From NCBI RefSeq assembly GCF_003855255.1, contig NZ_CP034072.1, positions 620,001 through 684,000 on the forward strand: 64,000 nucleotides of DNA, given 5' to 3'. The notes beneath the pieces were generated by a model, which worked only from the letters and a program-made list of their open reading frames with translations, ran no database searches and was not told the DNA's origin. The position numbers and the translations under genes are program-made. Positions 8,108-16,723 of the stretch are shown here, in pieces; the first letter of the stretch is position 1; the number at the start of each line of letters is the position of its first letter. This DNA is from Mycolicibacterium nivoides. GTDB taxonomy: Bacteria > Actinomycetota > Actinomycetes > Mycobacteriales > Mycobacteriaceae.

Positions 8108-8629
8108 TTAGAGCGTCAACAACATCCGGGTGTTGCCCAAGGTATTGGGCTTGACGTAGGACAGGTCGAGGAACTCCGCCACACCGGTGTCGTACGAGCG
8201 GCACATCTCTTCGTAGACCTCGGCGGTCACCGGGGTGCCCTCGATCTCCTCGAATCCGTGCTTGCCGAAGAAGTCGACTTCGAAGGTGAGCACGAAGATC
8301 CGCCGTAGGTGCAGATCCCTGGCGACATCGAGCAACTGCTCGACCAACGCATGGCCGACGCCGGTCCCGCGGACCTTCGGATGCACGGCCACCGTGCGTA
8401 CCTCGCCGAGATCGGCCCACAGCACGTGGAGCGCGCCGCATCCGACCAGTTCGCCGTCGAGTTCGACCACCCAGAATTCCTGGACCGCCTCGTACAGCGT
8501 CACCAGGTTTTTCTCCAGCAGGATCTTGCCCGCATAGACGTCGACCAGGCTCTTGATCGCCGGGACATCGGACGTGCGGGCGCGCCGCACCACAGGGTGT
8601 TTGCGCGACTCGACACTGCCTGGGTTCAC
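8108..8629 (-). CDS. argA: Amino-acid N-acetyltransferase (GNAT), ArgA type
   Basis: A 173-residue GNAT acetyltransferase matching the stand-alone mycobacterial N-acetylglutamate synthase (Rv2747), which makes N-acetylglutamate for arginine synthesis from acetyl-CoA. The acetyl-CoA loop is VRGTGVGHALVEQLL. The C-terminal FFGKHGFEEIEGTPVTAEV and EFLDLSYVKPNTLGNTRML are characteristic of the family. The GTG at 8629 gives the length of the M. tuberculosis protein; the longer open frame upstream reads through pgsA. It is convergent to ftsK and divergent from pgsA. Confidence 0.88.
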   Translation of the reverse strand: MNPGSVESRKHPVVRRARTSDVPAIKSLVDVYAGKILLEKNLVTLYEAVQEFWVVELDGELVGCGALHVLWADLGEVRTVAVHPKVRGTGVGHALVEQLLDVARDLHLRRIFVLTFEVDFFGKHGFEEIEGTPVTAEVYEEMCRSYDTGVAEFLDLSYVKPNTLGNTRMLLTL

Positions 8630-8640
8630 AGGCGCAAGAG

Positions 8641-8661
8641 TATCGGTTACGGCAACCGATA
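8641..8661. promoter_or_regulatory. Palindrome in the argA/pgsA divergent promoter region
   Basis: An inverted repeat, tatcggtt-N5-aaccgata, fills most of the 42 bases between the argA and pgsA starts, just upstream of both. It could be an operator or a start-proximal RNA hairpin; no known consensus is recognised. Confidence 0.4.
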
Positions 8662-8671
8662 TTCTGTTGCG

Positions 8672-9277
8672 GTGCCGGGCCAACCTTCTACCGATCCGGT
8701 GGTCCCGCGTGCGCGCGTGGCCAACCTCGCCAACGTGCTCACAGGTGTGCGGATGGTGCTTGTTCCGGTCTTCCTTGTCTTCCTGTTCGCCGGCGACGGC
8801 CATGAAACCGGCTGGCGGATCGCCGCTTTCACGGTGTTCGCGGTCGCGGTGATCACCGACCACTTCGACGGGGCCTTGGCCCGCAGCTACGGGATGATCA
8901 CCGAGTTCGGCACTCTGGCCGATCCGATCGCCGACAAGGCGCTGATCGGAGCCGCTCTGATCGGCCTGTCGATGCTGGGCGATCTGCCGTGGTGGATCAC
9001 CGTGGTGGTGCTGGTGCGTGAGATCGGGATCACGGTGTTGCGGTTCGCGGTGCTGCGCCACGGTGTGATCCCGGCCAGTCGCGGCGGCAAGCTCAAGACG
9101 CTGGTGCAGGCCGTGGCCATCGGGCTGTTCGTGCTGCCGCTACATGCGTGGCCGCCCATCTGGCTCGATGTCGCCTGGGTGATCATGTGGGCCGCCGTGG
9201 TCCTGACCGTGCTCACCGGTGCCGACTACGTCATATCCGCGATCAGGGATTCGCGTGGACGATCCGCTGCTCACTGA
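8672..9277 (+). CDS. pgsA: CDP-alcohol phosphatidyltransferase (PgsA-type)
   Basis: A 201-residue integral membrane enzyme of the CDP-diacylglycerol-glycerol-3-phosphate 3-phosphatidyltransferase family. The signature DGxxARx8GxxxDxxxD is intact: DG and AR in DHFDGALARSYG, then the two aspartates in LADPIADK, which bind metal and CDP. About five membrane segments surround it. It corresponds to PgsA3 (Rv2746c), upstream of clgR in M. tuberculosis. Phosphatidylglycerophosphate synthesis is the expected role, but substrate choice among mycobacterial PgsA paralogues is not certain. GTG at 8672 is the likely start. It overlaps the next gene by 23 bases. Confidence 0.9.
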   Translation: MPGQPSTDPVVPRARVANLANVLTGVRMVLVPVFLVFLFAGDGHETGWRIAAFTVFAVAVITDHFDGALARSYGMITEFGTLADPIADKALIGAALIGLSMLGDLPWWITVVVLVREIGITVLRFAVLRHGVIPASRGGKLKTLVQAVAIGLFVLPLHAWPPIWLDVAWVIMWAAVVLTVLTGADYVISAIRDSRGRSAAH

Positions 9278-9743
9278 CGACGCCAGGGCCCTGGTCGCCG
9301 ACCTGACGGTGCGCTCACAGAGTGTGGCCACCGCCGAGTCGCTCACCGGCGGCCTGCTCGCGGCGACGCTGGCCGGGGTGTCCGGGGCCAGCGCCGTTCT
9401 ACAAGGTGGCCTGGTCACCTACAACGAGGACACCAAGATCTGGCTCGCCGGAGTGGCTCCGCAGGTGCTCGACGCGGTCGGCCCGGTCGCGGCTCCCACC
9501 GCGCGGGCGCTCGCGGTCGGCGCCCGGCAGCGTTGCGCAGCTACCTGGGGCGTCGGCCTGACCGGCGTGGCCGGGCCGGAACCGCACGGCGGGCACCCGG
9601 TGGGCACCGTGTTCATCGGCCTGGCCGGGCCGGTCGACACCGAAGTCATCGAGTTGTCGCTGTCAGGCTCACGCTGGGACATCCGCCGCGCCGCCGTCGA
9701 CGAGGCGATCGCCCGATTGCGATTCCTGGTCGAGAACCAGTAA
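9255..9743 (+). CDS. CinA C-terminal domain amidohydrolase (PncC type)
   Basis: A 162-residue protein consisting only of the CinA C-terminal domain, which in PncC deamidates nicotinamide mononucleotide to nicotinate mononucleotide. Family motifs are [22 protein letters not shown], then [11 protein letters not shown], then [21 protein letters not shown]. The N-terminal MoCF domain of full-length CinA is absent, so this is a stand-alone deamidase and not a truncation. The GTG start lies inside the end of pgsA, implying one transcript. It separates pgsA from clgR. Confidence 0.85.
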   Translation: MDDPLLTDDARALVADLTVRSQSVATAESLTGGLLAATLAGVSGASAVLQGGLVTYNEDTKIWLAGVAPQVLDAVGPVAAPTARALAVGARQRCAATWGVGLTGVAGPEPHGGHPVGTVFIGLAGPVDTEVIELSLSGSRWDIRRAAVDEAIARLRFLVENQ

Positions 9744-9770
9744 CCGAAATCTGCTCGACGGTTTCCTTCG

Positions 9771-9797
9771 GGAACCTTGCGGTGGCCCGCGGCGTTG
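9771..9797 (+). promoter_or_regulatory. SigE-type promoter upstream of clgR
   Basis: GGAAC at 9771-9775, an 18-base spacer and GTTG at 9794-9797 match the mycobacterial SigE ECF promoter consensus, about 45 bases before the clgR ATG. In M. tuberculosis clgR is known to be under SigE control. The same motif and spacing precede sigB in this window. Confidence 0.75.
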
Positions 9798-9840
9798 GTC
9801 TTTTAGCGAACCTGCGACAGGCGAGGCGAAGGAGAGCGCG

Positions 9841-10182
9841 ATGACGACATTGCTGCGTGAGGTGATCGGCGACGTGCTGCGTAACGCCCGAACCGAGCAG
9901 GGGCGCACGTTGCGCGAAGTATCCGACGCGGCGCGGGTGAGCCTCGGGTACCTCTCGGAGGTGGAGCGGGGCCGCAAGGAGGCTTCCAGCGAACTGCTCA
10001 GCGCCATCTGCGACGCCCTGGACGTCCCGCTGTCGCGGGTACTGACCGATGCCGGGGAGAACATGGCCGAGCGTGAACACGCCAGCGCTGCGGCCGCTGT
10101 GCCGGCGCACGCCAATGTCGCCCGCATCGACGCGGCGACCAAGGTGGTCATTCCACAGGTCGTGTCGATGGCCGTTGCCTGA
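9841..10182 (+). CDS. clgR: Transcriptional regulator ClgR
   Basis: A 113-residue XRE-family regulator. The helix-turn-helix covers roughly residues 14-68: [20 protein letters not shown], then [18 protein letters not shown]. In actinobacteria ClgR activates clp protease genes and, in mycobacteria, the psp envelope-stress genes downstream. The aliphatic tail ending SMAVA resembles C-termini recognised by ClpP proteases, in keeping with ClgR being a Clp substrate in relatives; this is an inference here. AAGGAG lies six bases before the ATG, and a SigE-type promoter precedes it. pspA and pspM follow on the same strand. Confidence 0.92.
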   Translation: MTTLLREVIGDVLRNARTEQGRTLREVSDAARVSLGYLSEVERGRKEASSELLSAICDALDVPLSRVLTDAGENMAEREHASAAAAVPAHANVARIDAATKVVIPQVVSMAVA

Positions 10183-10385
10183 CACGAGCACGGTTCCGGC
10201 GCCTGCCTGATTTCGCTGTTCGTGCCTGCGGCGCGAATTTTCGCAAAACACCCATACGAACAGCCTGCGGGGCTGTGGCTGCATGTCCGGAACCGATAAG
10301 TTGGCATCAGAGGAATTGCGGCAACCTGAACGACAAGGCCCCATCAAGGGCCTGACAAGCCCGATAGATAAGGCGGAACGAACTC

Positions 10386-11201
10386 ATGGCCAATCCGTTC
10401 GTCAAGGCGTGGAAGTACCTGATGGCGCTGTTCAGCTCCAAGGTCGACGAATACGCCGATCCGAAGGTGCAGATCCAGCAGGCCATCGAGGACGCGCAGC
10501 GTCAGCACCAGGCACTCACGCAGCAGGCCGCCCAGGTCATCGGTAACCAGCGCCAGCTGGAGATGCGGCTGAGCCGCCAGCTCGCCGACATCGAGAAGCT
10601 GCAGGTCAACGTCCGCCAGGCGTTGACGCTGGCCGATCAGGCCACCGCTGCCGGCGATGCGGCCAAGGCCACGGAGTACACCAACGCCGCCGAGGCGTTC
10701 GCGGCGCAACTGGTGACCTCCGAGCAGAGCGTCGAGGACCTCAAGGCTCTGCACGATCAGGCCCTGCAGGCCGCCGGGCAGGCCAAGAAGGCCGTCGAGC
10801 AGAACGCGATGATGCTGCAGCAGAAGATCGCCGAGCGCACCAAGCTGCTGTCGCAGCTGGAGCAGGCCAAGATGCAGGAGCAGGTGAGCTCCTCGCTCCG
10901 GTCGATGAGCGAGGTCGCCGCGCCGGGTAACACCCCGAGTCTCGATGAAGTGCGCCAGAAGATCGAACGCCGTTACGCCAACGCCATGGGCGAGGCCGAG
11001 CTCGCGCAGAACTCTGTGCAGGGCCGCATGATGGAGGTGCAGCAGGCCAGCGTCCAGATGGCCGGCCACTCCCGGCTCGAGCAGATCCGCGCCTCGATGC
11101 GCGGCGACGCCCTGCCCAGCGGTGACGCCGCTCCGGCGACGCCGGCCTCCCCGGCGACCAACCAAACTACTGCCACCCCCGAAAACCCGCTCGGCCAATA
11201 G
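10386..11201 (+). CDS. pspA: Phage shock protein A (35-kDa antigen)
   Basis: A 271-residue PspA/IM30-family protein corresponding to Rv2744c. The N-terminus [20 protein letters not shown] forms the membrane-binding amphipathic helix. A long Gln/Ala-rich coiled coil covers about residues 25-215, with the family motif [17 protein letters not shown] near residue 28. The Pro/Thr/Ala-rich tail is low complexity. PspA polymerises on stressed membranes. It lies 203 bases after clgR, so it may have an additional promoter of its own; I could not identify one with confidence. Confidence 0.95.
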   Translation: MANPFVKAWKYLMALFSSKVDEYADPKVQIQQAIEDAQRQHQALTQQAAQVIGNQRQLEMRLSRQLADIEKLQVNVRQALTLADQATAAGDAAKATEYTNAAEAFAAQLVTSEQSVEDLKALHDQALQAAGQAKKAVEQNAMMLQQKIAERTKLLSQLEQAKMQEQVSSSLRSMSEVAAPGNTPSLDEVRQKIERRYANAMGEAELAQNSVQGRMMEVQQASVQMAGHSRLEQIRASMRGDALPSGDAAPATPASPATNQTTATPENPLGQ

Positions 11202-11221
11202 CGATTCGAGTGTTGTAGATC

Positions 11222-12040
11222 ATGGCTACCAAGACCGGTCGACCGGACGCCTGGAGATCGTTGGCGCAGCGGGTCATCGACACCGCGGCCGATCTGTCCG
11301 GTGCGCTGACCGAAAAGCTCAGCGCCGCCGCCGATCCGCGCGCGAAGTTGTTGCGCAAGCGGCGGTGGGCGGTGCGCTTCGGGGTGTTCTTCACCCTGTC
11401 CAGCGTGTTCTGGGTTTTGGTCACGGCGCTGCTCGCGTCGTGGAGCACACCGGTCTGGGGCCTGATCATCAGCGGAGCGATCGCAGCCGGCGCGGCGTTC
11501 CCCGCGACGCTGTTCTGGCTGCGGTACCGGTGGCTGCGCGCGGAACCGCTTCCGGCGCAGCGGCCGGTCTCCGGGCGCCGGTTGCCGCCGTGGGGTTCGG
11601 CGGCCCGTCAGCCCATGGCGGCTCTGGTGGCCTCCGAGCGGGGCATGTTCTCGTTGCTCGGTGTGTTGGAGCGCGGGCGGATGCTTCCGGCCGACGAACT
11701 GCGCGAGCTGGCCGCGGTGGCCAACCACACGGCGCGGACCATGGCGGCCACCGCGACCGAGGTGGTCTCGATGGAGCGGGCGATCAGCAACGCCCCGCAG
11801 TCGCGCCAGCATCTGGTTCCGACCATCAACGCGTTCACCGCTCAGCTCGGTCAGGGCGTGCGGCAGTACAACGAGATGGTCACTGCCGCAGCGCAGCTGG
11901 TATCGACGGTGAACAGCGGCCAGGGTGCGGCGTCGCCGTTGTCCCAGCAGCGTTACCGCAGCGAGCTGACCGGTGCCACCGATCGCCTGGTGGGCTGGGC
12001 GCAGGCGTTCGACGAACTCGGCCGGCTGCGCCGCGCCTGA
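11222..12040 (+). CDS. pspM: PspA-associated membrane protein PspM
   Basis: A 272-residue protein matching Rv2743c. Two adjacent membrane segments are at about residues 55-77 and 80-100, followed by a cytosolic region of about 170 residues with heptad-like helices. In M. tuberculosis this protein binds PspA and ClgR partners and helps keep the envelope stable. It starts 20 bases after pspA, in one operon. The fourth gene of the M. tuberculosis operon, pspN (Rv2742c), is absent: the next gene is on the opposite strand. Confidence 0.87.
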   Translation: MATKTGRPDAWRSLAQRVIDTAADLSGALTEKLSAAADPRAKLLRKRRWAVRFGVFFTLSSVFWVLVTALLASWSTPVWGLIISGAIAAGAAFPATLFWLRYRWLRAEPLPAQRPVSGRRLPPWGSAARQPMAALVASERGMFSLLGVLERGRMLPADELRELAAVANHTARTMAATATEVVSMERAISNAPQSRQHLVPTINAFTAQLGQGVRQYNEMVTAAAQLVSTVNSGQGAASPLSQQRYRSELTGATDRLVGWAQAFDELGRLRRA

Positions 12041-12047
12041 ATCGCGG

Positions 12048-12482
12048 TTACAGCGACGCGCGCAGCGACGGCACGACCACGCCGACCAGGCCCCGCACCG
12101 TCGCCTTGAGAAAGTCGAACATGTCGAAGTAGTCCCGCCACAGGGTGATTCGGCCCTCGTAGACCTCGAACACCCCGCACACCCAGAACTGCACGCGCAG
12201 TGGCCCGAACGTGAGGGCATCGGTGCGCTCGGTGATCACGGAGGCGCCATCAGCAGCGATCCGGTGAATCTTCACCTCGAAGCCCATCCGGCTCGGCATC
12301 GAGCGGAAGAGCTTGATCGCGCGGTTGCGCCCATAGATGGTCGGAAAACCGACGTTCTGATAGACGAGGTTCTGCGCCAGCGTGTTCTCGGCTGTGTCGT
12401 AGTCCTGCTCCTGCAACGCGTTGAGGAAGGTCTCGACCGTGCCGGTCTGCGTCACAGCAGCGGTCGTGGATTGGTCAGCCAT
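12048..12482 (-). CDS. ephG: Limonene-1,2-epoxide hydrolase-like protein (EphG)
   Basis: A 144-residue member of the limonene epoxide hydrolase/SnoaL fold, corresponding to EphG (Rv2740). The catalytic network of the family can be read: Tyr and Asn in LVYQNVG, Arg and Asp in ITERTDAL, and the second Asp in ITLWRDYFDMFDF. It should add water directly to an epoxide without a covalent intermediate; sterol or fatty epoxides are plausible substrates in mycobacteria. It is convergent with pspM (7-base gap) and divergent from the glycosyltransferase. Confidence 0.87.
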   Translation of the reverse strand: MADQSTTAAVTQTGTVETFLNALQEQDYDTAENTLAQNLVYQNVGFPTIYGRNRAIKLFRSMPSRMGFEVKIHRIAADGASVITERTDALTFGPLRVQFWVCGVFEVYEGRITLWRDYFDMFDFLKATVRGLVGVVVPSLRASL

Positions 12483-12523
12483 GCCCGCAGCCTAATGGTG
12501 CGGCGCTGTGGCAGGGTAGGCCG

Positions 12524-13696
12524 GTGCGCGTAGCTGTGGTCGCCGGACCCGATCCCGGACATGCCTTCCCGGCCCTGGCGTTGTGCCTGAAGTTCCTGGC
12601 CGCGGGCGATATCCCGACGCTGCTGACCGGGGTGGAGTGGCTCGATACCGCGCGGGCAGCCGGCATCGAGGCTGTCGAACTCGTCGGCCTCGATCCGACC
12701 GATGTCGACGATGACGCCGATGCCGGGGCCAAGATCCATCAGCGCGCCGGGCGGATGGCGCAGCTCAACGTGCCGGTACTGGAGCAGCTGCGCCCGGATC
12801 TCGTGGTCTCCGATGTGATCACCGCTTGTGGCGGGCTGGCGGCCGAGCTGCTCGGGTTGCCGTGGGTCGAGCTCGATCCACATCCGCTGTACCTGCCGTC
12901 GAAGGGGTTGCCGCCGCTGGGCAGCGGGCTGGCCCCGGGTGTCGGCCTGCGTGGACGGCTGCGCGACACCGTCATGCGGGCGCTGACCTCGAGGTCTGTG
13001 CGGGCCGGCCTCGCTGAACGGGCCGCGGTACGGACCCAGATCGGGCTTCCTGCGAAGGACCCCGGTCCGTTGCGGCGGTTGATCGCCACCCTGCCTGCGT
13101 TGGAGGTGCCCCGCCCGGATTGGCCTGCCGAGGCGGTGGTGGTGGGTCCGCTGCATTTCGAGCCGACCGACGCGGTGCTGACCGTGCCGCCGGGTTCGGG
13201 GCCGGTCGTGATGGTGGCGCCGTCCACCGCGACCACCGGGACGCAGGGGATGGCCGAACTGGTCCTGGAGTCGCTGCGCCCGGGTGAGACGCTGCCCGAG
13301 GGTGCCCGCGTGGTGGTGTCGCGACTGGGCGGAGCCGATGTCGAGGTACCGCCGTGGGCGGCGGTGGGGCTCGGCCGCCAGGACGAGCTGTTGTCGCACG
13401 CCGATCTGGTGATCTGCGGCGGTGGACACGGCCTGGTGTCCAAGGCGCTGCTGGCCGGTGTGCCGATGGTGGTGGTACCGGGCGGCGGTGACCAGTGGGA
13501 GATCGCCAATCGTGTTGTGCGCCAAGGTAGTGCGCAGCTGGTGCGGCCGTTGTCCGGAGAGGCGCTGACCGCCGCGGTCGGCACCGTGCTCGGGTCTTCG
13601 TCCTACCGTGCTGCCGCGCAGCGCGCCGGCGCTTCGCTGGCCGAGGTGGCAGATCCGGTACGGGTGTGCCATGACGCACTCGCCGGCACTGGGTAG
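12524..13696 (+). CDS. GT-B glycosyltransferase (GT1-like)
   Basis: A 390-residue GT-B-fold protein matching the Rv2739c position. The N-terminal Rossmann domain starts MRVAVVAGPDPGHAFPALAL. The C-terminal donor-binding motif is ADLVICGGGHGLVSKALLAG followed by GVPMVVVPGGGDQWEIANRV, as in UDP-glucuronosyl/macrolide transferases. Donor and acceptor are unknown. GTG at 12524 is the only good start. It is followed nine bases later by the DUF3046 gene, as in M. tuberculosis upstream of recA. Confidence 0.85.
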   Translation: MRVAVVAGPDPGHAFPALALCLKFLAAGDIPTLLTGVEWLDTARAAGIEAVELVGLDPTDVDDDADAGAKIHQRAGRMAQLNVPVLEQLRPDLVVSDVITACGGLAAELLGLPWVELDPHPLYLPSKGLPPLGSGLAPGVGLRGRLRDTVMRALTSRSVRAGLAERAAVRTQIGLPAKDPGPLRRLIATLPALEVPRPDWPAEAVVVGPLHFEPTDAVLTVPPGSGPVVMVAPSTATTGTQGMAELVLESLRPGETLPEGARVVVSRLGGADVEVPPWAAVGLGRQDELLSHADLVICGGGHGLVSKALLAGVPMVVVPGGGDQWEIANRVVRQGSAQLVRPLSGEALTAAVGTVLGSSSYRAAAQRAGASLAEVADPVRVCHDALAGTG

Positions 13697-13705
13697 GTTG
13701 GGCCC

Positions 13706-13900
13706 GTGCGGTTGACCGAATTCAATGAGCTCGTCGAAGGCCAGTTCGGCGCGATGCGGGGTCGTTCGCTGCTCGTCGACCACGTGCTCAGTGCTCTCGA
13801 CGGCCGTACGGCCGCACAGGCCATCGAGGACGGGGTGGAGCCGCGCAGTGTGTGGCGGGCGCTGTGCGCTGACTTCGACGTCCCGCGCGACCAATGGTGA
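13706..13900 (+). CDS. DUF3046 family small protein
   Basis: A 64-residue actinobacterial protein (compare Rv2738c) with the conserved start MRLTEFNELVEGQFGAMRGR and end RALCADFDVPRDQW. It is usually found directly upstream of recA, but function is unknown. Here the hydrogenase island separates it from recA by about 16 kb. It starts with GTG nine bases after the glycosyltransferase and is probably co-transcribed. Confidence 0.85.
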   Translation: MRLTEFNELVEGQFGAMRGRSLLVDHVLSALDGRTAAQAIEDGVEPRSVWRALCADFDVPRDQW

Positions 13901-13980
13901 ACGGTCACCGGTGACGATGCGCTGAGCTCAGCGGCCGGCCGGGGCTTTTCCCGCCCGTACTTTCGGCGTATACCGGACTT

Positions 13981-14184
13981 ATGGGTCTCGGTGATCATCC
14001 GATGCGGACGCCGCTCTACGGCGTTCTGCTGGTGATCGCGGCGGTGCTGCTGTGTTGGCTGGTGGCGTCGACCTTGGCCGGATGGCAGGCGGCGCTGGGA
14101 TATTTCCTGGCCGTCGCCGTCGGCGCATTCGGGTTCGTGTTGACGCTGCGGGATCTCGACAACTTTCCGAACTGGCGTCGTTGA
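13981..14184 (+). CDS. Small two-helix membrane protein
   Basis: A 67-residue protein with two hydrophobic segments (about residues 12-32 and 36-54) and a charged C-terminus, RDLDNFPNWRR. It begins with ATG 80 bases after the DUF3046 gene and ends 10 bases before the convergent end of hypD. Its coding potential rests on hydrophobic pattern and length only. It could be a small membrane protein associated with the hydrogenase island or part of the recA-side backbone. Confidence 0.55.
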   Translation: MGLGDHPMRTPLYGVLLVIAAVLLCWLVASTLAGWQAALGYFLAVAVGAFGFVLTLRDLDNFPNWRR

Positions 14185-14194
14185 TCCCGTATCG

Positions 14195-15319
14195 CTAATG
14201 CCGCAGCAACAGCTGCGCGGTTTCGCGATGCAATCTGCCGAAGTTGTAGTAGGCCGCGCAGGCACCCTCGGGGGACACCATGCAGGTACCGATCGGGGTT
14301 TCCGGCGTGCAGGCCGTCCCGAACACCTTGCACTCCCACGGCTTGATGACGCCCTTGAGCACCTCACCGCACTGGCAGGCCTTGGGATCGGCCACCCGCA
14401 CCCCGGGCATCTCGAAGATCAGCTCGGCGTCGTAGCCGGCGTAGTCGGGATGGATCTTGAGCGCGCTCTGCGAGATGAAGCCGAGCCCGCGCCATTCGAA
14501 GTGCGGCCGTAGTTCGAAGGTCTCGGCCATCAGTTTCAGTGCCGCGGTGTTGCCTTCCGGCCGCACCACGCGGGTGTACTGGTTTTCCACCTCGCAGCGT
14601 CCGTCGCGGATCTGGCGCAGCAGCATGTGCACCGAGGCCAGGATGTCGAGCGGTTCGAAGCCCGCCACCACGATCGGTTTGTGGTAGACGGCGGGGACGA
14701 AGCGGTATGGGCGCAGACCCACCACGGTCGAGACGTGACCGGGTCCCAGGAATCCCGAAAGTCTCAGGTCAGGCGACTCCAGGATGGCTTTGATCGGCGG
14801 GACGATCGTGACGTGGTTGCAGAACACGCTGAAGTTGTCGACGCCGAGTGCGCGGGCGCGCACCAGCGTGACGGCGGTGGACGGCGCCGTCGTCTCGAAC
14901 CCGACCGCGAAGAACACCACATGGCGGTCGGGATTGTCGCGGGCGATCTTGAGTGCGTCGAGCGGTGAGTAGACGAACCGGACGTCGGCGCCGCGGGCCT
15001 TGGCCTCGATGAGGTTGCCGTTGGACCCCGGTACCCGCATCATGTCGCCGAACGTGGTGAAGATGACGCCGGGCTGTTCGGCCAGCCACATGGCGTCGTC
15101 CACCCGGCCCATGGGGATCACGCACACCGGACATCCGGGCCCGTGGACCAGTTCGATCGATTCCGGGAGCAGATGCTCGATCCCGTGCCGGTAGATCGTG
15201 TGGGTATGGCCGCCGCAGACCTCCATGAACTTGAACTCGTCACCGGCGGCGAGTTCGGTGATCGCTTTCACCAGGGCACGGGCGGCCGCCGGGTCCCGGA
15301 ATTCGTCGACGAACTTCAT
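14195..15319 (-). CDS. hypD: Hydrogenase maturation factor HypD
   Basis: A 374-residue HypD, the Fe-S protein that with HypC assembles the Fe(CN)2CO unit of [NiFe] hydrogenases. Conserved motifs are CGGHTH (C35), GPGCPVC (C63, C66) and GFETTAPSTA. The C-terminal [4Fe-4S] site lies in CQCGEVLKG, KVFGTAC and IGTCMVSPEGAC. It is the last gene of the hydrogenase operon, 16 bases after hypC. Confidence 0.96.
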   Translation of the reverse strand: MKFVDEFRDPAAARALVKAITELAAGDEFKFMEVCGGHTHTIYRHGIEHLLPESIELVHGPGCPVCVIPMGRVDDAMWLAEQPGVIFTTFGDMMRVPGSNGNLIEAKARGADVRFVYSPLDALKIARDNPDRHVVFFAVGFETTAPSTAVTLVRARALGVDNFSVFCNHVTIVPPIKAILESPDLRLSGFLGPGHVSTVVGLRPYRFVPAVYHKPIVVAGFEPLDILASVHMLLRQIRDGRCEVENQYTRVVRPEGNTAALKLMAETFELRPHFEWRGLGFISQSALKIHPDYAGYDAELIFEMPGVRVADPKACQCGEVLKGVIKPWECKVFGTACTPETPIGTCMVSPEGACAAYYNFGRLHRETAQLLLRH

Positions 15320-15335
15320 CGGACACCCCTTTGCG

Positions 15336-15608
15336 TCAAGCGATTTCGGAGGAATTGAAGGCGTCGATCTCCGTCGTGTAGTCGGCGCCCATTTTCTGGA
15401 CCTGATCGAGCGTCAGCGTCGCCTCGCGCTCGTCGATCTTGGCCATCGCGAACCCGACGTGCACCAGTACCCAGTCACCGACGCGCAGGTTGTCGTCGGC
15501 GAGCAGGCGCACGCTGATGACCCGGCGTACCCCGTTGACATCGACCTTGGCGAGGTGGGCCTCGGCGTCGACGATGTCGACGACCTGGCCGGGAATGCCC
15601 AGACACAT
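15336..15608 (-). CDS. hypC: Hydrogenase assembly chaperone HypC (copy 1)
   Basis: A 90-residue HypC beginning MCLGIPGQVVDIV, whose Cys2 is the iron-binding residue needed for transfer of the Fe(CN)2CO group. VGDWVLVHVGFAMAKIDE is the second family motif. It lies between hypE and hypD, the usual position of the HypCD pair. A second hypC copy is next to hypF at 21205-21459, and a HypC-like domain is fused to a SIS domain at 17399-18160. Confidence 0.95.
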   Translation of the reverse strand: MCLGIPGQVVDIVDAEAHLAKVDVNGVRRVISVRLLADDNLRVGDWVLVHVGFAMAKIDEREATLTLDQVQKMGADYTTEIDAFNSSEIA

Positions 15609-15625
15609 GGGACTGCTCCTTTCAC

Positions 15626-16723
15626 CTAGCAGATCCGGGGGAGCGGATCGCCCACGAGCATGTCGACGATCCGGCTGCCGCCGAAAGCGGTACGCAGCGC
15701 GACGATCCCGGGCGGCTCGGCGACGATCTCGCCGACCACCGTCGCCCGGGCGCCCTGTGGATGGGCGTGCAGCGCGGTGACCGCGGCGTCAGCCTCGTCG
15801 GCCGGGACGATCGCGACGAATTTTCCTTCGTTCGCGACGTAGAGGGGGTCGATGCCCAGTAGGTCACAGGCACCCGCGACCTGCGGCTCGATGGGAATGC
15901 GGTCCTCGTCGAGGATCACCGCGAACGGTGAGTCCTTGGCCAGCTCGTTGCACACCGTGCCGACACCCCCGCGGGTGGCGTCGCGCATCCACCGGGTGGA
16001 TGGTGCGGCGGCCAGCAGGATCTCGACGAGTTCGTGCAGAGGTGCGGTGTCAGAGACGATATCGGCGTCGATGGCCAGGTCACCGCGGGCCAGCATGACC
16101 GCCATTCCGTGGTCGCCGATCGTGCCCGAGAGCAGGACCCGGTCCCCGGAGCGGACGTTATCCCGCGACAACCGTCTGCCCGCGGGCACGATTCCGACCC
16201 CGGCGGTGCAGATGTACATGCCGTCGGCGGCTCCTTTACCGACGACTTTCGTGTCGCCCGTGACGATCTGGACTCCGGCCCGCGCGGCGGCCTCGCTCAT
16301 GTCGGCGACGATCTCGCGCAACTCCGCGATGGCGAAGCCTTCCTCGATGACGAAGCCTGCCGAGAGCCATTGCGGGCGGGCGCCCGAGACAGCCAGGTCG
16401 TTGATGGTTCCGTGTACGGCGACGTGCCCGATTGAACCGCCCGGGAAGCGATGGGGCGCAACCACATACGAATCGGTGGAGAACGCCAGTGTGTCACCGG
16501 ACGGGGTACGCAGCAGGGCGGCGTCCCCGAGCTGTTCGAGCTCGGGGTTGCGGAACGCCTCGACGAAGACCGCATCGACCAGTGCTGCCGACGATTTCCC
16601 GCCGGCGCCGTGCGCCAGGGTCACGACCTCGTCGATCAGGCGCGGACGCCGCTGCCGGAACTTCTCGATCCGCTCCAGCACGCGGTCCTCGCGCTGGGCT
16701 GCGGAGGCGGCGACGGTGCTCAT
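15626..16723 (-). CDS. hypE: Hydrogenase maturation protein HypE
   Basis: A 365-residue HypE of the PurM/ThiL-like ATPase fold, which dehydrates a carbamoyl group on its C-terminal cysteine to cyanide. LAHGAGGKSSAALVDAVFV is the family start region, VVAPHRFPGGSIGHVAVHGT is a nucleotide-binding motif, and the protein ends in PLPRIC with the essential terminal Cys. ATG at 16723 overlaps the stop of the upstream SIS gene by ATGA, so a 14-residue upstream extension is rejected. Confidence 0.95.
   Translation of the reverse strand: MSTVAASAAQREDRVLERIEKFRQRRPRLIDEVVTLAHGAGGKSSAALVDAVFVEAFRNPELEQLGDAALLRTPSGDTLAFSTDSYVVAPHRFPGGSIGHVAVHGTINDLAVSGARPQWLSAGFVIEEGFAIAELREIVADMSEAAARAGVQIVTGDTKVVGKGAADGMYICTAGVGIVPAGRRLSRDNVRSGDRVLLSGTIGDHGMAVMLARGDLAIDADIVSDTAPLHELVEILLAAAPSTRWMRDATRGGVGTVCNELAKDSPFAVILDEDRIPIEPQVAGACDLLGIDPLYVANEGKFVAIVPADEADAAVTALHAHPQGARATVVGEIVAEPPGIVALRTAFGGSRIVDMLVGDPLPRIC

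Noticed and set aside
10183..10385. ClgR-binding site or extra promoter before pspA
   Set aside because: A GGAAC is present near 10290 but no GTT element lies at 16-19 bases, and no clear ClgR palindrome was found.
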